Translations under genes and position numbers: made by a program
The notes under the pieces: generated by a model
The model's input: only the letters and a program-made list of their open reading frames with translations
The model's database searches: none
Told to the model about the DNA's origin: nothing
Shown here: piece after piece, positions 46,536 to 58,875 of the stretch
How the letters are laid out: every line of letters starts with the position of its first letter
How positions within the stretch are numbered: the first letter of the stretch is position 1
Source of the DNA: Bagarius yarrelli
Lineage: Eukaryota > Chordata > Actinopteri > Siluriformes > Sisoridae
DNA length: 64,000 nt
NCBI GenBank assembly: GCA_005784505.1
Contig: VCAZ01000096.1
Location: 397,494 to 461,493, forward strand
Direction of reading: 5' to 3'

Positions 46536-49500
46536 CCGATGTCCGATGTCGTAGTTTGCTCTGGCCCCATACCAATGCGATGTGGTGACATAGCTTACAG
46601 CAGGTTATGGTCACTGAAACCGCCTGGATGTCCAGGTGGTGCTCCGAAAACAGTGTGGGCTACATCGATAATTGGAAATCTTTTGAGGGCAAAGCTGGCC
46701 TGTTAGGACGGGAAGGTGTCCATCCCACCCGGGAAGGATCCGCTCTCCTGTCTTGTACATAGCTCATAGTCTTAGAATAGGACTAGTTAATCGTTGACTA
46801 CCCAGAGCCCAGGCCAAGCAGCAGACCACAGGCTAATCCGAACCGTCTGCTAGCTGCACAGAGTCGTCACTCAGGGTTCATAATATTGAGACTGTGTCCC
46901 TGTTCCCCGAGCTATACAATATAAATATAGAAAAACCCCAAAAGTTTGCTTTAGTAATTTAATTAATATAGATATTCGTAACTCAGAGAATACTGAACAC
47001 ACAGCCTGCACCTCTGATCTGAAGCTAGGATTGTTAAACATTAGATCTCTCTTACTTCTAAAGCGCTTATGGTTAATGAAATGATCTCAGATCTGGATTT
47101 TGACATTTTATGTTTAAACAGAAACCTGGATTTCAAAACCGGACGAGTATGTAGCATTAAATGAAGCTAGGTCTAGTCCTCCAGCTTTCAGCTACATACA
47201 CCAGCCTCGCCCTAATGGTAGAGGTGGAGGCGTCGCAGTTTATTTATAATAATAATCTAACTATCGTACAGAAACATGGACGTAATTTTAATTCATTTGA
47301 AGCTCTCTACAGTAACCTTACATCTGCAGAGACAAATAATAAACAGAGCCAATCAATTTCTCTAGTTCTTATTTACAGACCTCCAGGTCCGTACTCTGAA
47401 TTTCTTAGTGAATTTGCAGATTTCCTGTCTAACCTGGTTGTCTCCGCTGATAAAGCGTTAATTGCTGGAGACTTTAATATTCATTTTTGAAAACTCAGAC
47501 GACCCTCTGAGAACAGCATTTTATGTCTCTACTCGACTCAGTGGGAGTAAAATCAGTGTGTGTAATGGGACCCACTCATAAAGCTGGTCACACACGTTTA
47601 GATTTAATACTATCTCTCGGAATAAGTATAAGTAATATAGTAACAACTCCTCAGTGCGAAATTATTTCTGATCACCATCTTATATCGTTTAAAATGCGTC
47701 ATAATAATAGTGCATCTGTAGCGCCACGCTACCCCCGCTTTAAACGTACATTTACTTTTACTTCAACTTCTGCTCAGAGCTTTATTAATTGTCTTCCAGA
47801 CTTGTCTTCTGTCATTGGATCGCCGTCTGATCCAACAGAACTCGAGCAGGCGACACTGAATATATAGATGCCGCATTCCGCTCTAAACATTAGATAATGT
47901 GGCTCCAGTTAAAAGAAAAATAATTAAAGATAAGAAACTCGCTCCATGGTATAATGAACACACGCGCTCTTTAAAACAGAGCGCCCGTAAACTAGAACGT
48001 AAAACTAGGCGTCGAACTAGATTGCTGGTTTTCCAGGCAGCATGGAAAGAGGGAATTCTAGCTTATAAAAAAGCTCTTAGTGTAAATAGATCAACGTATC
48101 TTTCTAACCTTATTGAAGATAATAAAAATAATCCTAGATTTCTATTCGATACCGTCGCACAAAATTAACTAGGAATAAGGCGTCCTCAGAAACCTGCACC
48201 ATAACTGCGTGCAGCAGTGAGGATTTCATGAACTTCTTTGACAATAAAATTGCAAACATTAGGCAGAAAATTAACGTTTTAAAACCAGACCTTTCGAATG
48301 ATTCTGATGATCAACTAACCGCATCAGATCAGAACTTAGAAAATTTTACTCCTTTGGAAGAGAAAAACCTAATCACACTCATCTCTTCCACAAAATCGTC
48401 AACTTGTGTGTTAGATCCTATACCAACACACTTTCTTAAACAAATTGTAAACCGGCAGTATCAGTAACCCCTGTTGAAAATAGTTAACTCTTCTCTCTCA
48501 GCAGTGGGTATGTTCCTAAATCTTTTAAATTAGCAGTGATTAAACCTTTAATTAAGAAACCTGACCTTGACCAAAATGAACTGTCATCTAACTATAGACC
48601 GATATCTAACCTTCCGTTTGTCTCTAAAATTCTAGAGAAGGTAGTTGCGCAACAACTGTGCTCATACTTTACAAAGAAATAACATACATGAAACTTTATC
48701 AATCAGGATTCAGGCCTCACCACAGCACAGAGACGGCACTGGTCAAAGTAGCTAATGACCTCTTACTGGCATCCGACCAAGGTTGTGTCTCGTTGCTTAT
48801 ATTACTTGACCTTAGTGCGGCCTTCGACACTATAGATCACGATATTCTTCTCCCAGCCGATTAGAAAAATTAGTAGGAATTAAAGGAACAGCTCTTGCGT
48901 GGCTCAGGTCCTATTTAACCCGATCGTTACCAGTTTGTAGATTTAAATGGTGATTATTCTGCGTGCTCCCTTGTAAAGTATGGTGTTCCCACAGGGCTCG
49001 GTTTTAGGCCCACTTCTTTTCTCTCTTTACATGCTGCCTCTGGGAAACATAATCCGTAAGCATGATATTAGTTTTCCACTGTTACGCTGATGACACACAG
49101 TTATACGTCTCATCAAGGCCTGATGCGAAAGGCCAGTTTAATAAAATTGAGCAATGTGTGAAGGAAGTAAGTAAGAGATTGGATGCTTTGCAATTTCCTC
49201 TTGCTTAACGCTGACAAGACGGAGGTTCTGGTTCTAGGACCCACAGGTAGCTAAAAGTAAGCTTCCTGATCACACCTTAACCCTAGACAGTCTTTCTGTT
49301 TCACCAAGTGCAACAGTAAAAGATCTGGGTGTGATGATTTTAGACTCCAATCTCTCATTTGAAGCCCATGTCGATAATATTAGCAGGATAGCGTTTTATC
49401 ATCTCAGAAATATCGCTAAAATAAGAAATATCTTGTCGCTTACTGATGCTGAAAAATTAGTTCATGCGTTTTATCACATCCAGGCTGGATTACTGTAACG

Positions 49501-50269
49501 CTTTACTGTCTGGATGTTCAACTAGGTGCATTAATAAACTTCAGCTAGTCCAGAACGAACGCAGCAGCGAGAGTCCTCACTAAAACTAAAAGATACGAGC
49601 ACATCACGCCGGTCCTATCCCGCACTGCATTGGCTCCCAGTGAGACACCGCATCGATTTTAAAAAAAAAAAAAAAAAATACTACTTTTAACCTATAAAGC
49701 TCTAAATGGTCTCGCGCCGCAGTACTTAAGCGGACTTCTAGTGTCTTAACGTTCCACCACGCCTACTTCGATCAAAGGATGCAGGCTGCCTGTCATTACC
49801 GCGCATTATAAAAACTACAACAGCAGGGGGCAGAGCCTTTTCCTACAGGGCCCCTATGCTATGGAATAACCTCCCTATGTATGTTTCGGGAATCAGACAC
49901 AGTCTCAGTGTTTAAGTCCAGGTTAAAAACATATTTTATTTAAAATCAAGCCTTTTGTATTTGATTCCCCTTAGATAAAGGAGCAGATCCGGGGGACTCA
50001 TGGGTGTTGAGTATTAAGGTGATCTGGTAATGTTTAGATGCTGTCTTCCCCTCTCTTATTGATCACGGTGTTGATGATGAGAGCGGCTGGTTGCTTAACA
50101 TATCAGGGAGCCCTCATGTCTGTGTTTCCCTCTGGTTCTCCTTTTAGTTATGCTGACCTAGTTAGTCTTGGCCGGAGTCCATCCTTGCACTCTACATTTT
50201 TCACTTAATCAATCCAAACCGTGTGATTACATTGTCACTTAAAACTGTTTTCCTTCTTTTTGACTTCCT

Positions 50270-50307
<38 letters not shown>

Positions 50308-50773
50308 TCTGTTGAGCTACATACGCCACAACGGAGCTGCCGGTGATCCAGACCCCACCACCGGCCCGTCCTGTGGGTCCCTTCCCTGTGACCTGCCCAG
50401 CGGATGATGCATCACCGGGCCGGGCGATCTAGGACGACCCACTTCGCCATAAAGACGTTTCGGCTGCTCTAAGGACTAATGATTATAGTTGTTTACAACA
50501 CACACGATGTAACCTCATGATCCCTGCTACCTGTTTTCACACCCAAATGAGGATGGGTTCCCTGCTGAGTCTGGTTCCTCTCAAGGTTTCTTCCTATCTC
50601 ATCTCTTAGGGAGTTTTTTCCTTGCCACCGTCGCCCCGGCTTGCTCATCAGGGACAAACTGATTTGTTTAATTCTGTTTTATAATTTCTTTTCTTCAATT
50701 GTAAAGCTGCTTTGTGACAATCACCATTGTAAAAAGCGCTATACAAATAAAACTGAATTGAATTGAATTGAAT
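46536..50773 (+). mobile_element. L2 LINE copy D, 4.2 kb, near complete coding part
   Basis: Plus strand, antisense to the host cxcr3 gene. It begins inside the esterase-like region (DVVVCSGPIP equivalent). Endonuclease blocks include FNSFEALYSNLTSAETNN, SISLVLIYRPPGPYSEFLSE and DKALIAGDFNIHF. The linker gives APWYNEHTRSLKQSARKLER and MNFFDNKIANIRQKI. RT gives HHSTETALVKVANDLLLAS, LLILLDLSAAFDTIDHDILL, the YADD block near 49,085, and the C-terminal blocks to about 49,975. The 3' UTR holds a CT tract (50,276-50,304) and the complete L2 tail with GAATT repeats. Frame breaks are many and mostly 1-2 base indels. TGAAAT flanks both ends (46,530 and 50,774), a possible target-site duplication. Confidence 0.93.
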
Positions 50774-50779
50774 TGAAAT

Positions 50780-51329
50780 ACTTAAATTACTTACATAATA
50801 CTTTACATTCTGTACTGAACAATTGTATACAGAATTTATGTGCAGTTTAGCTAATGTAAGAGTATTAAATAAGCATAAAACTTGTTTTATAGTAAACATT
50901 GTTGAACTACTGTGTTTCACAGGTTCAGAGCATTTTACCCTAAATTATGCATTAGAGATGTGTATAGGTCAGCACACGCTGATGACATGAGATGGTTATG
51001 ATTGGTTGGTCCAGGATAACATCTTACTTTCCAAAATCACGTCCACCGTTTGTTTGTGATCTAGCGTGTACAGTTTGTTTGTGATCTAGTGTGTTAGTAT
51101 AGACCTGTTCAGTAATGAGACTTTTTTGACACGTCCTTCTAGATACAGGTGTGTGGAAATGTCATGTCAAAAGCCTAACAAAATGTTGTTTAGCTACCCT
51201 TTGCTTTAAGCATTTAACAGATATTAGTGCAATACATTGAGTAAGAGCATTAAAACAGGACATTAAAAACAGTACACAGAACAATACCATAACCAATACA
51301 TGACTTACAAACTATAAATCCTCCCCTAC
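50780..51329. other. Intron remainder, no feature seen
   Basis: Unique-looking AT-rich sequence; a short direct repeat (GTTTGTTTGTGATCTAG) occurs twice near 51,049-51,090. Confidence 0.5.
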
Positions 51330-51692
51330 CTTAAATAGCGCTCCAGCAAGCTTGCAGAATCCGGTGCTAAAATTCCATCCATTTACTGCATTTACTGCCC
51401 AAAGTGGCATAGTGCTGAGTAACAGGATGTCGGCCACACTCAGGTGTAGGACAAAGACATCTGTCACACTCCATGTCTGCCTCTTTTGGCATAGCACCAC
51501 CAGTACTAAGCCATTACCCATCACTCCCAGCACAAATGCTACAGAGTACAAAATGGGGGTAAAGATGGATTCAAAATGCATACTCGTTTCCTGATCACAT
51601 ACCTCTCCGGTAGAATTTTCATAAGTATAGTTATAATCTGAGTAATTATTGTCTCCATACGGGTATAGATCTGTAGCCAATATAACCATCAT
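51330..51692 (-). CDS. cxcr3: CXCR3-type chemokine receptor, exon 1
   Basis: First coding exon (121 codons) on the minus strand, starting MMVILATDLYPYGDNN. The N-terminus carries an acidic tyrosine cluster (YSDYNYTYENST) with N-glycosylation sites NYT and NST, and a Cys (GEVCDQ). TM1: VLGVMGNGLVLVVL. TM2: LHLSVADILLLSTMPLWAVN. It ends GFCKLAGALFK at a GTAGGG donor, phase 0, exactly as in the plus-strand paralogue. A TATCCTGCAG acceptor-like site lies just 3 bases before the first ATG, so a separate upstream 5' UTR exon is likely; either of the two adjacent ATGs could initiate. Exon 2 is at 40,594-39,881. Confidence 0.92.
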
Positions 51693-52746
51693 TTTCTGCA
51701 GGATAAAAAGAAAATCTGAATTAATATGATATAAAATACTATGAATTATAACAAGTTGTCTGTTTACATAGCCAGATGGGTTCTAGCACACATAACAGTA
51801 GCCGCTGTATAATTTATTCACTTCAGTTAACAGTATAAATTATACTATATATTTGAATTACATTCAAAAGAAGTTGTGTATTAAAATACTGTACTTTTAA
51901 AAAGTGACCTGGCAATATCTGCTAGCAGGTATGCAATTAAAGTACATTAAGAATTGCTAAGATAAATGTCCTAATTATTTTTTTTTCTTTATCCTCTGAT
52001 TATGTTTAGTATTTTTAATACTGTTAATTTGCACAATTGTAATTAATTAATTAATTTACGTTTAAAGACGCATATAGTTCATGGCATACAACAGCAAAAA
52101 AAAATGCAACAGATGCCTTGTATGCCTTGTAATGCATGGTTCTTTAGAATAAAACCCCTTCGCAGAACCAGACGAATTTAAAGTAAACGAAAACTCAAAT
52201 TGCTGAGGGTGTTATATGACTAAAAGTGGTATTTCGCTTCATTGTCAGGTTAAAAATCAATTGAAATTTGTACGTGATTGTTAGTGATGATGTGTATGCT
52301 TGGTTCTTTTATTTCCAAACGCTTTAATGGAATCAAAACCTTTTTTTAATGTATGCTAATATTGATTTTTAAATCAAAACAATTAGTTAATTTTTTGAGC
52401 AAAATTTCTTATAATTTTGAATACTATGTGTGGGTAGGAACTATGTGCCGTCTGACAGTTACAAGAAGCCAGATTTAGAATAAAGTCACATTGAATACAA
52501 ATTGTTTTAAATTATAATAGTTCAAGTTAAAATATCACCAACATAAATATTTTATATTATTGAATTTAATAAAAGAAATAATTTTAACATTACATAAATC
52601 ATGTATATATAAGAATCTCTTAAAAAGCTCATGGCATGTTCGTTTTCTGCTTATTTTTGTAGCAGAAGCAGCATTTATTTAAAAAAAGCATTTAAAACTT
52701 AATCCAAACTTTTAAGATCTATAAAATCAAACAATTTTAAACTTAC
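51693..52746. other. Probable 5' UTR intron, no gene seen
   Basis: AT-rich unique sequence between the acceptor-like site at about 51,696 and a donor-like site at about 52,746. Confidence 0.4.
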
Positions 52747-52800
52747 ATATCAGCTTGTATTCTGCTTAAAAACAGCTCAAAAAGGATATACGAAAACTGT
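52747..52800 (-). other. Candidate noncoding first exon of the cxcr3 gene
   Basis: The minus strand reads AAGCAGAATACAAGCTGATAT and then a strong donor GTAAGT, with a GA/CT microsatellite (52,808-52,829) just upstream. Splicing to the acceptor at about 51,696 would place AAAATG next to the junction. It rests on splice-site fit alone. Confidence 0.35.
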
Positions 52801-52964
52801 GTCTGTGCAGAGAGAGAGAGAGAGAGAGACATGGAGGAACTGGGTTACCACAGATTTTTGATAAGATCTTTAGATCATTTTAGTCATTCACAATTCACAG
52901 ATTAAGAGAAATTTATGAATTTCTACATGCCTTTTTTAGAAAGTGACAGCTTTCAATACATTGT

Positions 52965-52987
52965 AAAAAAAAAAAAAAAAAAAAAAG
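52965..52987. repeat. Poly(A) tract
   Basis: Uninterrupted A run of about 22 bases. Confidence 0.9.
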
Positions 52988-53867
52988 GTTTTGATACTTT
53001 GCAAGAAATTATATCATTACATGGAACCATAAATAAATATTAGAAAATATTTTAATTAACAAATTTTTTAATTTTAGTTAGCAAATTTGTAATGTATTTG
53101 TACACAAAGTATTAAAGTAGCACTTTGGTTCAGTAACCTTTTTCACTTTACCTGCCATATTTCCTTTCACATATTAGCCTCTGTTACATTTGCTCTTTTC
53201 ATATATCTAAATTGCATTTATAGAGAATTATATCTTAAAGCTTAAGTCTGGTTGCAGCATTTTGCTTGGTTTGAAAAAGAGCACATGAATGCACAGCTGA
53301 CTTTGCATTATTGCTTGTTTTCAGTTGTTTTATGGAAATAGAGGGTTGTTGCTCAAAAAGCTATGAAATCATGCGCAGTTTCATTAACTCAATAAAGAAT
53401 CTGCCTGTTCACACAGCATTAATATCAAAACTTACTATGGTTTACTCGTTCAGTTTGATGCACAGGTTTGCCATTAGAAGCAGGTTGTGCTGAGCACTAG
53501 CACTACTAGCTGTGGTCCGATGTTTCCAGCCAGGTTTAATCATATATGACTCCCTGCATTACCAACGACTTTAATTCCAGTTCTTTTGTTTGTTTAATGT
53601 GTCCTTAAGGTGTATTAACACTATATGGCTTAGACTAATCTAACGTTTTAAATTTTCTCTTATATTTTTACTATATTGATCAGCCAAAATGTTGTAGTCA
53701 ATTAATTAATATTGGAGTGGTTTTTTTTTAAATTAACATGTATTACTTATCTAAAACTGTTAGGGGGTTTTATTTTAAAGCATCTGTGCCATTCTTTCCG
53801 AAAATTAGCTAATGTTCATTTTATGGTGACAACTGCACTGCTTCTTTTTATGAGTCATACGCCGAGA
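52988..53867. other. AT-rich spacer, no gene seen
   Basis: The 53,311-53,493 and 53,712-53,897 frames have no recognisable domain. Confidence 0.5.
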
Positions 53868-54125
53868 ATATGGTGGCTAAAATGGTTAAGGTGCTAAGTT
53901 GCTGATCTGAAGACCAGAAACACCTGGGTTCAAGCCCCACTGCTGACAAGTCAACCACTGTTGGGTCCTTGAGCAAGACCCTTAACCCTTCCTGCTCCAG
54001 GGGTGCTGTATCATAGCTGACCCTGTGCCCTGACCCCCAAATTACTAAGTTGTGACATGCAAAAAATGTATTTGGCTCTGTACACGTACCTTGCACAACA
54101 ACAATGATGTTGAATATATATTTGT
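53868..54125 (+). repeat. tRNA-derived SINE, second family
   Basis: GGTGGCTAAAATGGTTAAGG head (A-box-like), GGGTTCAAGCCCCACTGC (B-box-like), GACCCTTAACCCTTCCTGCT, GGGGTGCTGTATCATAGCTG, then a tail with TTGGCTCTGTACACGTACC. The same family is at 58,561. Confidence 0.82.
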
Positions 54126-54297
54126 TATCTTTCTTTTCCGGGCCAGTAAAACAAAATACTTCCATTGAACAGAGGAAAATGCAGCTTTTTGATGGGCTTT
54201 ATTGCTTATTTCTAGTACAGGATTGAAGGAGAACAGGCTGTCGGTCTGGAGCGAGAAGAGGTGACAGCTGCTGATTATGTGCAGTGCACCTATTCAC

Positions 54298-55260
54298 AGC
54301 ACTTCCCTTTTCCACATTTTGTTATGTTACAGTGTTATTCCAAAATAAATTTATTTTCCTTAAAATTCCTCAAAATGACCACATCCTGTTACCATTGATC
54401 ATCCTTTACATTGTTTCTACAACTTGATTGGAGTCCACCTGTGGTAGGACATTATTTGGAAAGGCACAAACCAGTCTATAAGCCTCACAGTTAACAGTGC
54501 ATGTCAAAGCAAAGCCCAAGCCAGGAAGCCAAGGAATTGTTTGCTGACCTCCAAGACAGGATTGTATTCAGGCACAGATCTGAGGAAAGGGTACAGAAAC
54601 ATTTCAGTGGCCTTCATTATCCATTAATGGAAGAAGTTTAGAACCACCAGGAATCTTTTTACAGCAGGCCTTCCGGCCAAACTGAGCAATCAAGGAAGAT
54701 GGGCTTAGTCAGAGAGGTGAGCAAGAACCCAATGGTCAGTCTGATAGAGCTTCAGCATTTGTCAGTGGAGAAAGAAGAACCTTTCAGAAAAACAACCATC
54801 TCTGCAGCATTTCACCAACCAGGCCTGTATGTAGACTGTCTAGACAGAAGCCACTCCTTAGTAAAAGGCACATGATTCCCAGTCTGGTGCAAGCCAAAAG
54901 AAGGACTTTTAGACCATGAAACACATTTTATGGTCTAATAAAAAATGTTTTAACTATTTGGCCTGCATGGCAAGCGTCATGTCTGGAGAAATCCAGGCAC
55001 TGCTCATTACCTGACCAATACCATCCCTACAGTGTAGCAGGCTGGTAGTAGTTTATGCTGTGGGGTTGGTTTAAGTGTCAGGAACTTGGAGACAGCAAGA
55101 GCCCAGACTTTAGAACCCACTGAACATTTCTGGAGAGATCTGAAAACGCCTGTGTGCCAACGCTTTCCATCCAAGGTGATGGAGATTGAGAGTGTTAAAA
55201 AAAAGTGGTAAAAAATTCTGTCCAGTTGTGTTTCTGATAAAAGAGGTCAGAGGAAAAGAA
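54298..55260 (+). mobile_element. Decayed Tc1-like DNA transposon
   Basis: Translations in several frames match the familiar fish Tc1 transposase region without an intact frame. Nucleotide landmarks are GGAGTCCACCTGTGG, GGGTACAGAAACATTTCAG, ATTAATGGAAGAAGTTTAGA, AACCACCAGGAATCTTT and TGGAGAAATCCAGGCACTGC. Short frames give SDRASAFVSGE and RKNNHLCSISPTRP. Terminal repeats were not located. Confidence 0.75.
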
Positions 55261-55529
55261 CCAGACTGGTGCCGTAACACAACTAACCACTCATTACAAT
55301 CATAATGAGCAGATGACATTTCAAATTGCAGAACATGTTCTAACACAAGATACAATAGCAGAAAACCCTGCCACATCTCAGTGGGGTTATGGTATGGACT
55401 TTGACTTGGGCTTTCCAAACCTTGATTTTTTTTCCCACTTAGCTTGTTAATTTGCTAGTTTGCTTGGAATAATTGTCTTGTTGCTTTAAAGCAAGTTAGG
55501 ACAGCTGAAAATGCTGCACAGGTCACCTC

Positions 55530-56140
55530 ATACTCTATATTGTCAAAAGTTTGTGGACACCTGACCATGACAAACACGTGATTTTAAGCAGCTTTTCCTG
55601 ATTTACTCCCCATTTTGCTGTTATATTAAGCTCCACTCTTCTAACATTTCTCCATTATAATTCAGATCTTAAATGTAAGATATGTGTTTATTTAGATACA
55701 ATAGTATTAGTGAAATTAGGCACTAACATCAGGTGAGGAGGGTCTGCAGTGCACTGCAATAATAACACAACCGGTTTTAATGGAGTTCAGGGGTTTGGTG
55801 CACAGGGGTATTGTCATGCTGGAACAGCATTTGGGTCTCCTAGTTCCAGTGCAGAATTGATATAATACCACAACATACAAAAACAAACTAGTGACAATAG
55901 TGTATTTGTATAAAAAATATTCTGGTATGAAGTATAGTTCATTGTTGCTTTTAAATCTGCTTGTTTTCTAGGACTCGTGGCTGTGAAACAAATCACGCTT
56001 TTACCACCATGCTTCACATCTGGTATGATGTCTTCGTTTTGGTCTATAGCACATTGTCCCACACCCTTTGTGGTTTGTTAAGATGCAGTTTGAAAACAGA
56101 CACTGTCAAATTCTTTTTTGGAAAAAGGATCATTTTCCTA
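55530..56140. repeat. Tc1-like MITE or decayed DNA element
   Basis: Starts ACTCTATATTGTCAAAAGTT TGTGGACACCTGACCATGAC and includes GTGAAATTAGGCACTAACAT, CAGGTGAGGAGGGTCTGCAG, TGCACTGCAATAATAA and GTCATGCTGGAACAG, all typical of a dispersed fish element. Frames within it are not genes. Confidence 0.6.
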
Positions 56141-56607
56141 TCCATTCTTTCAGAAAGTTATTTTTTTATTTGATTGTGCCGACACAGACATTACCATCAA
56201 CAATGGTTAGATTTAGATTTAGAATTTTTAAGCTTTAAAGAGTTTACTTCTTTAAGTACATTTGGTGGTTTATCTTTTTTTTTAATCTAATATGGATTAA
56301 TAAAATCAAACTTTTTCATCTCTCTGAAACTCAACCACAGCATTTGAAATATCTAAAGATTAGATACCCCGTGATTGTAATAAAAGCATGGAATTATAGA
56401 TAGAAATAAAACTGTAGTCTTTATACATGTCAGTTTTTGACATTTGGTACTTGCTAGTCCTTTTCTTTGATGTTGGTGACTCAGTACTCACACGGCGGGA
56501 TGTTTTGTTCACACCTTTACACCACGTCCTGTTCATCGTTCAGGCACACATTTTCTGAATTTGTACCTGAGCTTGTGTAGAAATAACTTATACATGCATG
56601 CACGTGT

Positions 56608-56647
<40 letters not shown>

Positions 56648-58260
56648 CCTCTCTTTACAGGGTCCAAATAATGGCATTTAATTGGTCCCTATAAGGAAAA
56701 TCACCTTGGTATGTTTACATAAACTGAATAATAAGTTAAATATTAATCAAATACATAAAATAAATACTTTAAGTCAACAAATTTTTTTTTAAAAACCTAG
56801 CTTTACCTAAATCCTTATATATATCACAAGAGGTGTGTGTGTATTTAAATAAAAAGACAAACAACATTTTCTAAGACAACCCCACATATGCAGGTAGAGT
56901 GTTGATATACGACAAACACTTAAAAAAAAAAAAGGGACTAGATTTACATAGCCACAGTCAAGAATAGATTTGTGACACTGGTTTTTGTACAGCTACGGGC
57001 TCGGTGTAATAAGCAGATTATGTCTCCAGGTGTTTGTGGTTGTCATGTAAAGTTTTGAAACATATCCCTAATGAGGAACCGAAAACCTGAACACTGTCGT
57101 TTCCTTGTGGGTCTTCCAATTCAACTAAAGTAAAAATGACAAAGAAATTATACGGATAGGATATTTTATCTCAGCTCGATGGATGTCATAGTTACATAAC
57201 ATTTCTGATACTTCGACTATTTTCCACATTGTCATGGCAATTATTACTAAAATGGTAACAAAAAAAAAAAAAAAAAAAAAAAATTATATATATATATTAC
57301 AAATAAGTACAAAAGAAGGAATGATAACCACTCACTTCCCTTAATGCTTTAAATAAAATACCACTCAAAGGAAAGTGATACTCTGATATTGATTTTATTT
57401 TAATTTTTTGGACAGTGTTTGTCTTCTGTTGCTGTGTATGTATTTACAAGTCTACATTAGTTTGCATTTGACTAGCAAGAATTTCATTAAACACACAAGC
57501 GTTAGTATGTTGGAATCTGTTAAATAAATTAAGGTAAATAATTTGGATTCTTCAAAAGCCATTACATGCAAAACCTATGCAATCTTCTAGGAAAATAAAT
57601 GTTATATACTAAAGTTACAAACGTGTGACTAAATAAATATCTGTTTGTTTCGCTATTTATTTCTGCGCGAAATCCATAAGTGCTTAATCACTGCGTTTTA
57701 TGTGGAAATGTAGGTCTGTTATAATTCACATAGACTTTTGAACCATTGTGGTTTTCTCGCAAACAGGCAGGAAAGTCAGTGCAAGCAGGCAGAGGTTTAA
57801 TGCACCCTTTAAAATATTGACCTGGCCCCTTACTGAGAGGAACTGTGAAGGGTTTCACTTTACCAGTTTTTTTCAAGATTGTTTAAACAGATTACATGTT
57901 TAAAGCTCAGCTCTTAAAGTAACCGAATGTGATAAAGAGACGTTCAGATTGATGTAATTAGTCTATTTTTGACTACTTTAAAAAGGGCTAAACTTGCTTA
58001 AAAATGTACCAACCCAACATGCAAAAACAAATTCTACATAGACTAGACTACACCCCTTTAGCTTCAAAAGTAACCAAACCACATTTAAATAAGGTGACAT
58101 GTAGGAAAGCAGTATTCGAGACGTCACACAGAATGTAATTATCAGATCACCAGAATTTCAGATCAAATTACTAATAGTTTCTTTTGTATTGGTTTTAGTA
58201 ACTGTACATTCTTTAAAAGATTTTTTACAAATTTGATTTATATAAAAATGTTATTATTTT

Positions 58261-58297
<37 letters not shown>

Positions 58298-58560
58298 CTC
58301 TAAATCTTAGCTTTGTATATGCTTTATATATTTTTATATTTATGACACTTGCTAGATCTTCATTGACTTTTATGTCCACTATTTACCCCTATTTACCTGC
58401 AGTTTTCAGTCTTTTTTTTGCCAGCACACATCTCTACTTTTCTCGTCCCATGTTCTTCCTTCCTGCTTGCTTACCACTAACCCAATTACGAGCCCCCTTT
58501 CATGCCCCTGTGTATGTGGTATGTGAGATGTGTTATTCTTCGGCTTGGACGACATGCTAC
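56141..58560. other. Intergenic DNA with simple repeats
   Basis: GT run at about 56,604-56,645, poly(A) at about 57,259-57,283, TA run at about 58,265-58,293. The 57,688-57,876 minus frame has no recognised domain. No gene supported. Confidence 0.6.
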
Positions 58561-58875
58561 ATGTAGCGGGGGGCAGTGGTGGCTCAAATGGTAAAGTAAA
58601 GTGGGAAGTGCCAACCTCTGTTGATCTGAAGACGAGAACAGAAACACCTGGATTCAAGCCCCACTGCCAGCAAGCCAACACCACCATTGGGTCCTTGAGC
58701 AAGCAAGACCCTTAACCCTTCCTGCTCCAGGGGCGCTGTATCATAGCTGACACTGCGCTCTGGACCCCCAAATTACTAAGATGGGATATGTGAAGAAAAA
58801 ACACTGTACGCATTTCATTGGCTCTGTACATGTACCTGCAACACCCTAACGACAATAAAGAAGGTTGAATATTAT
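58561..58875 (+). repeat. tRNA-derived SINE, second family
   Basis: GGGGGCAGTGGTGGCTCAAA head, GGATTCAAGCCCCACTGCC B-box region, CTTAACCCTTCCTGCTCCAG, CGCTGTATCATAGCTGACAC, and an ACAATAAAG tail. More complete than the copy at 53,868. Confidence 0.85.

Larger units (their letters stand above)
40595..51329 (-). other. 10.7-kb intron of the minus-strand cxcr3 gene
   Basis: Phase 0 intron (GTAGGG donor, CTATAG acceptor) at the same codon as in the plus-strand paralogue. It has been expanded by an L2 LINE (46.5-50.8 kb, antisense to the gene), two SINEs, a Tc1-like MITE, a (TA)n tract and two pairs of duplicated segments. Confidence 0.85.

Noticed and set aside
55814..56173. Frames of 70-82 codons in the 55.8-56.2 kb element
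   Set aside because: They sit in a MITE-like repeat and lack any conserved domain.
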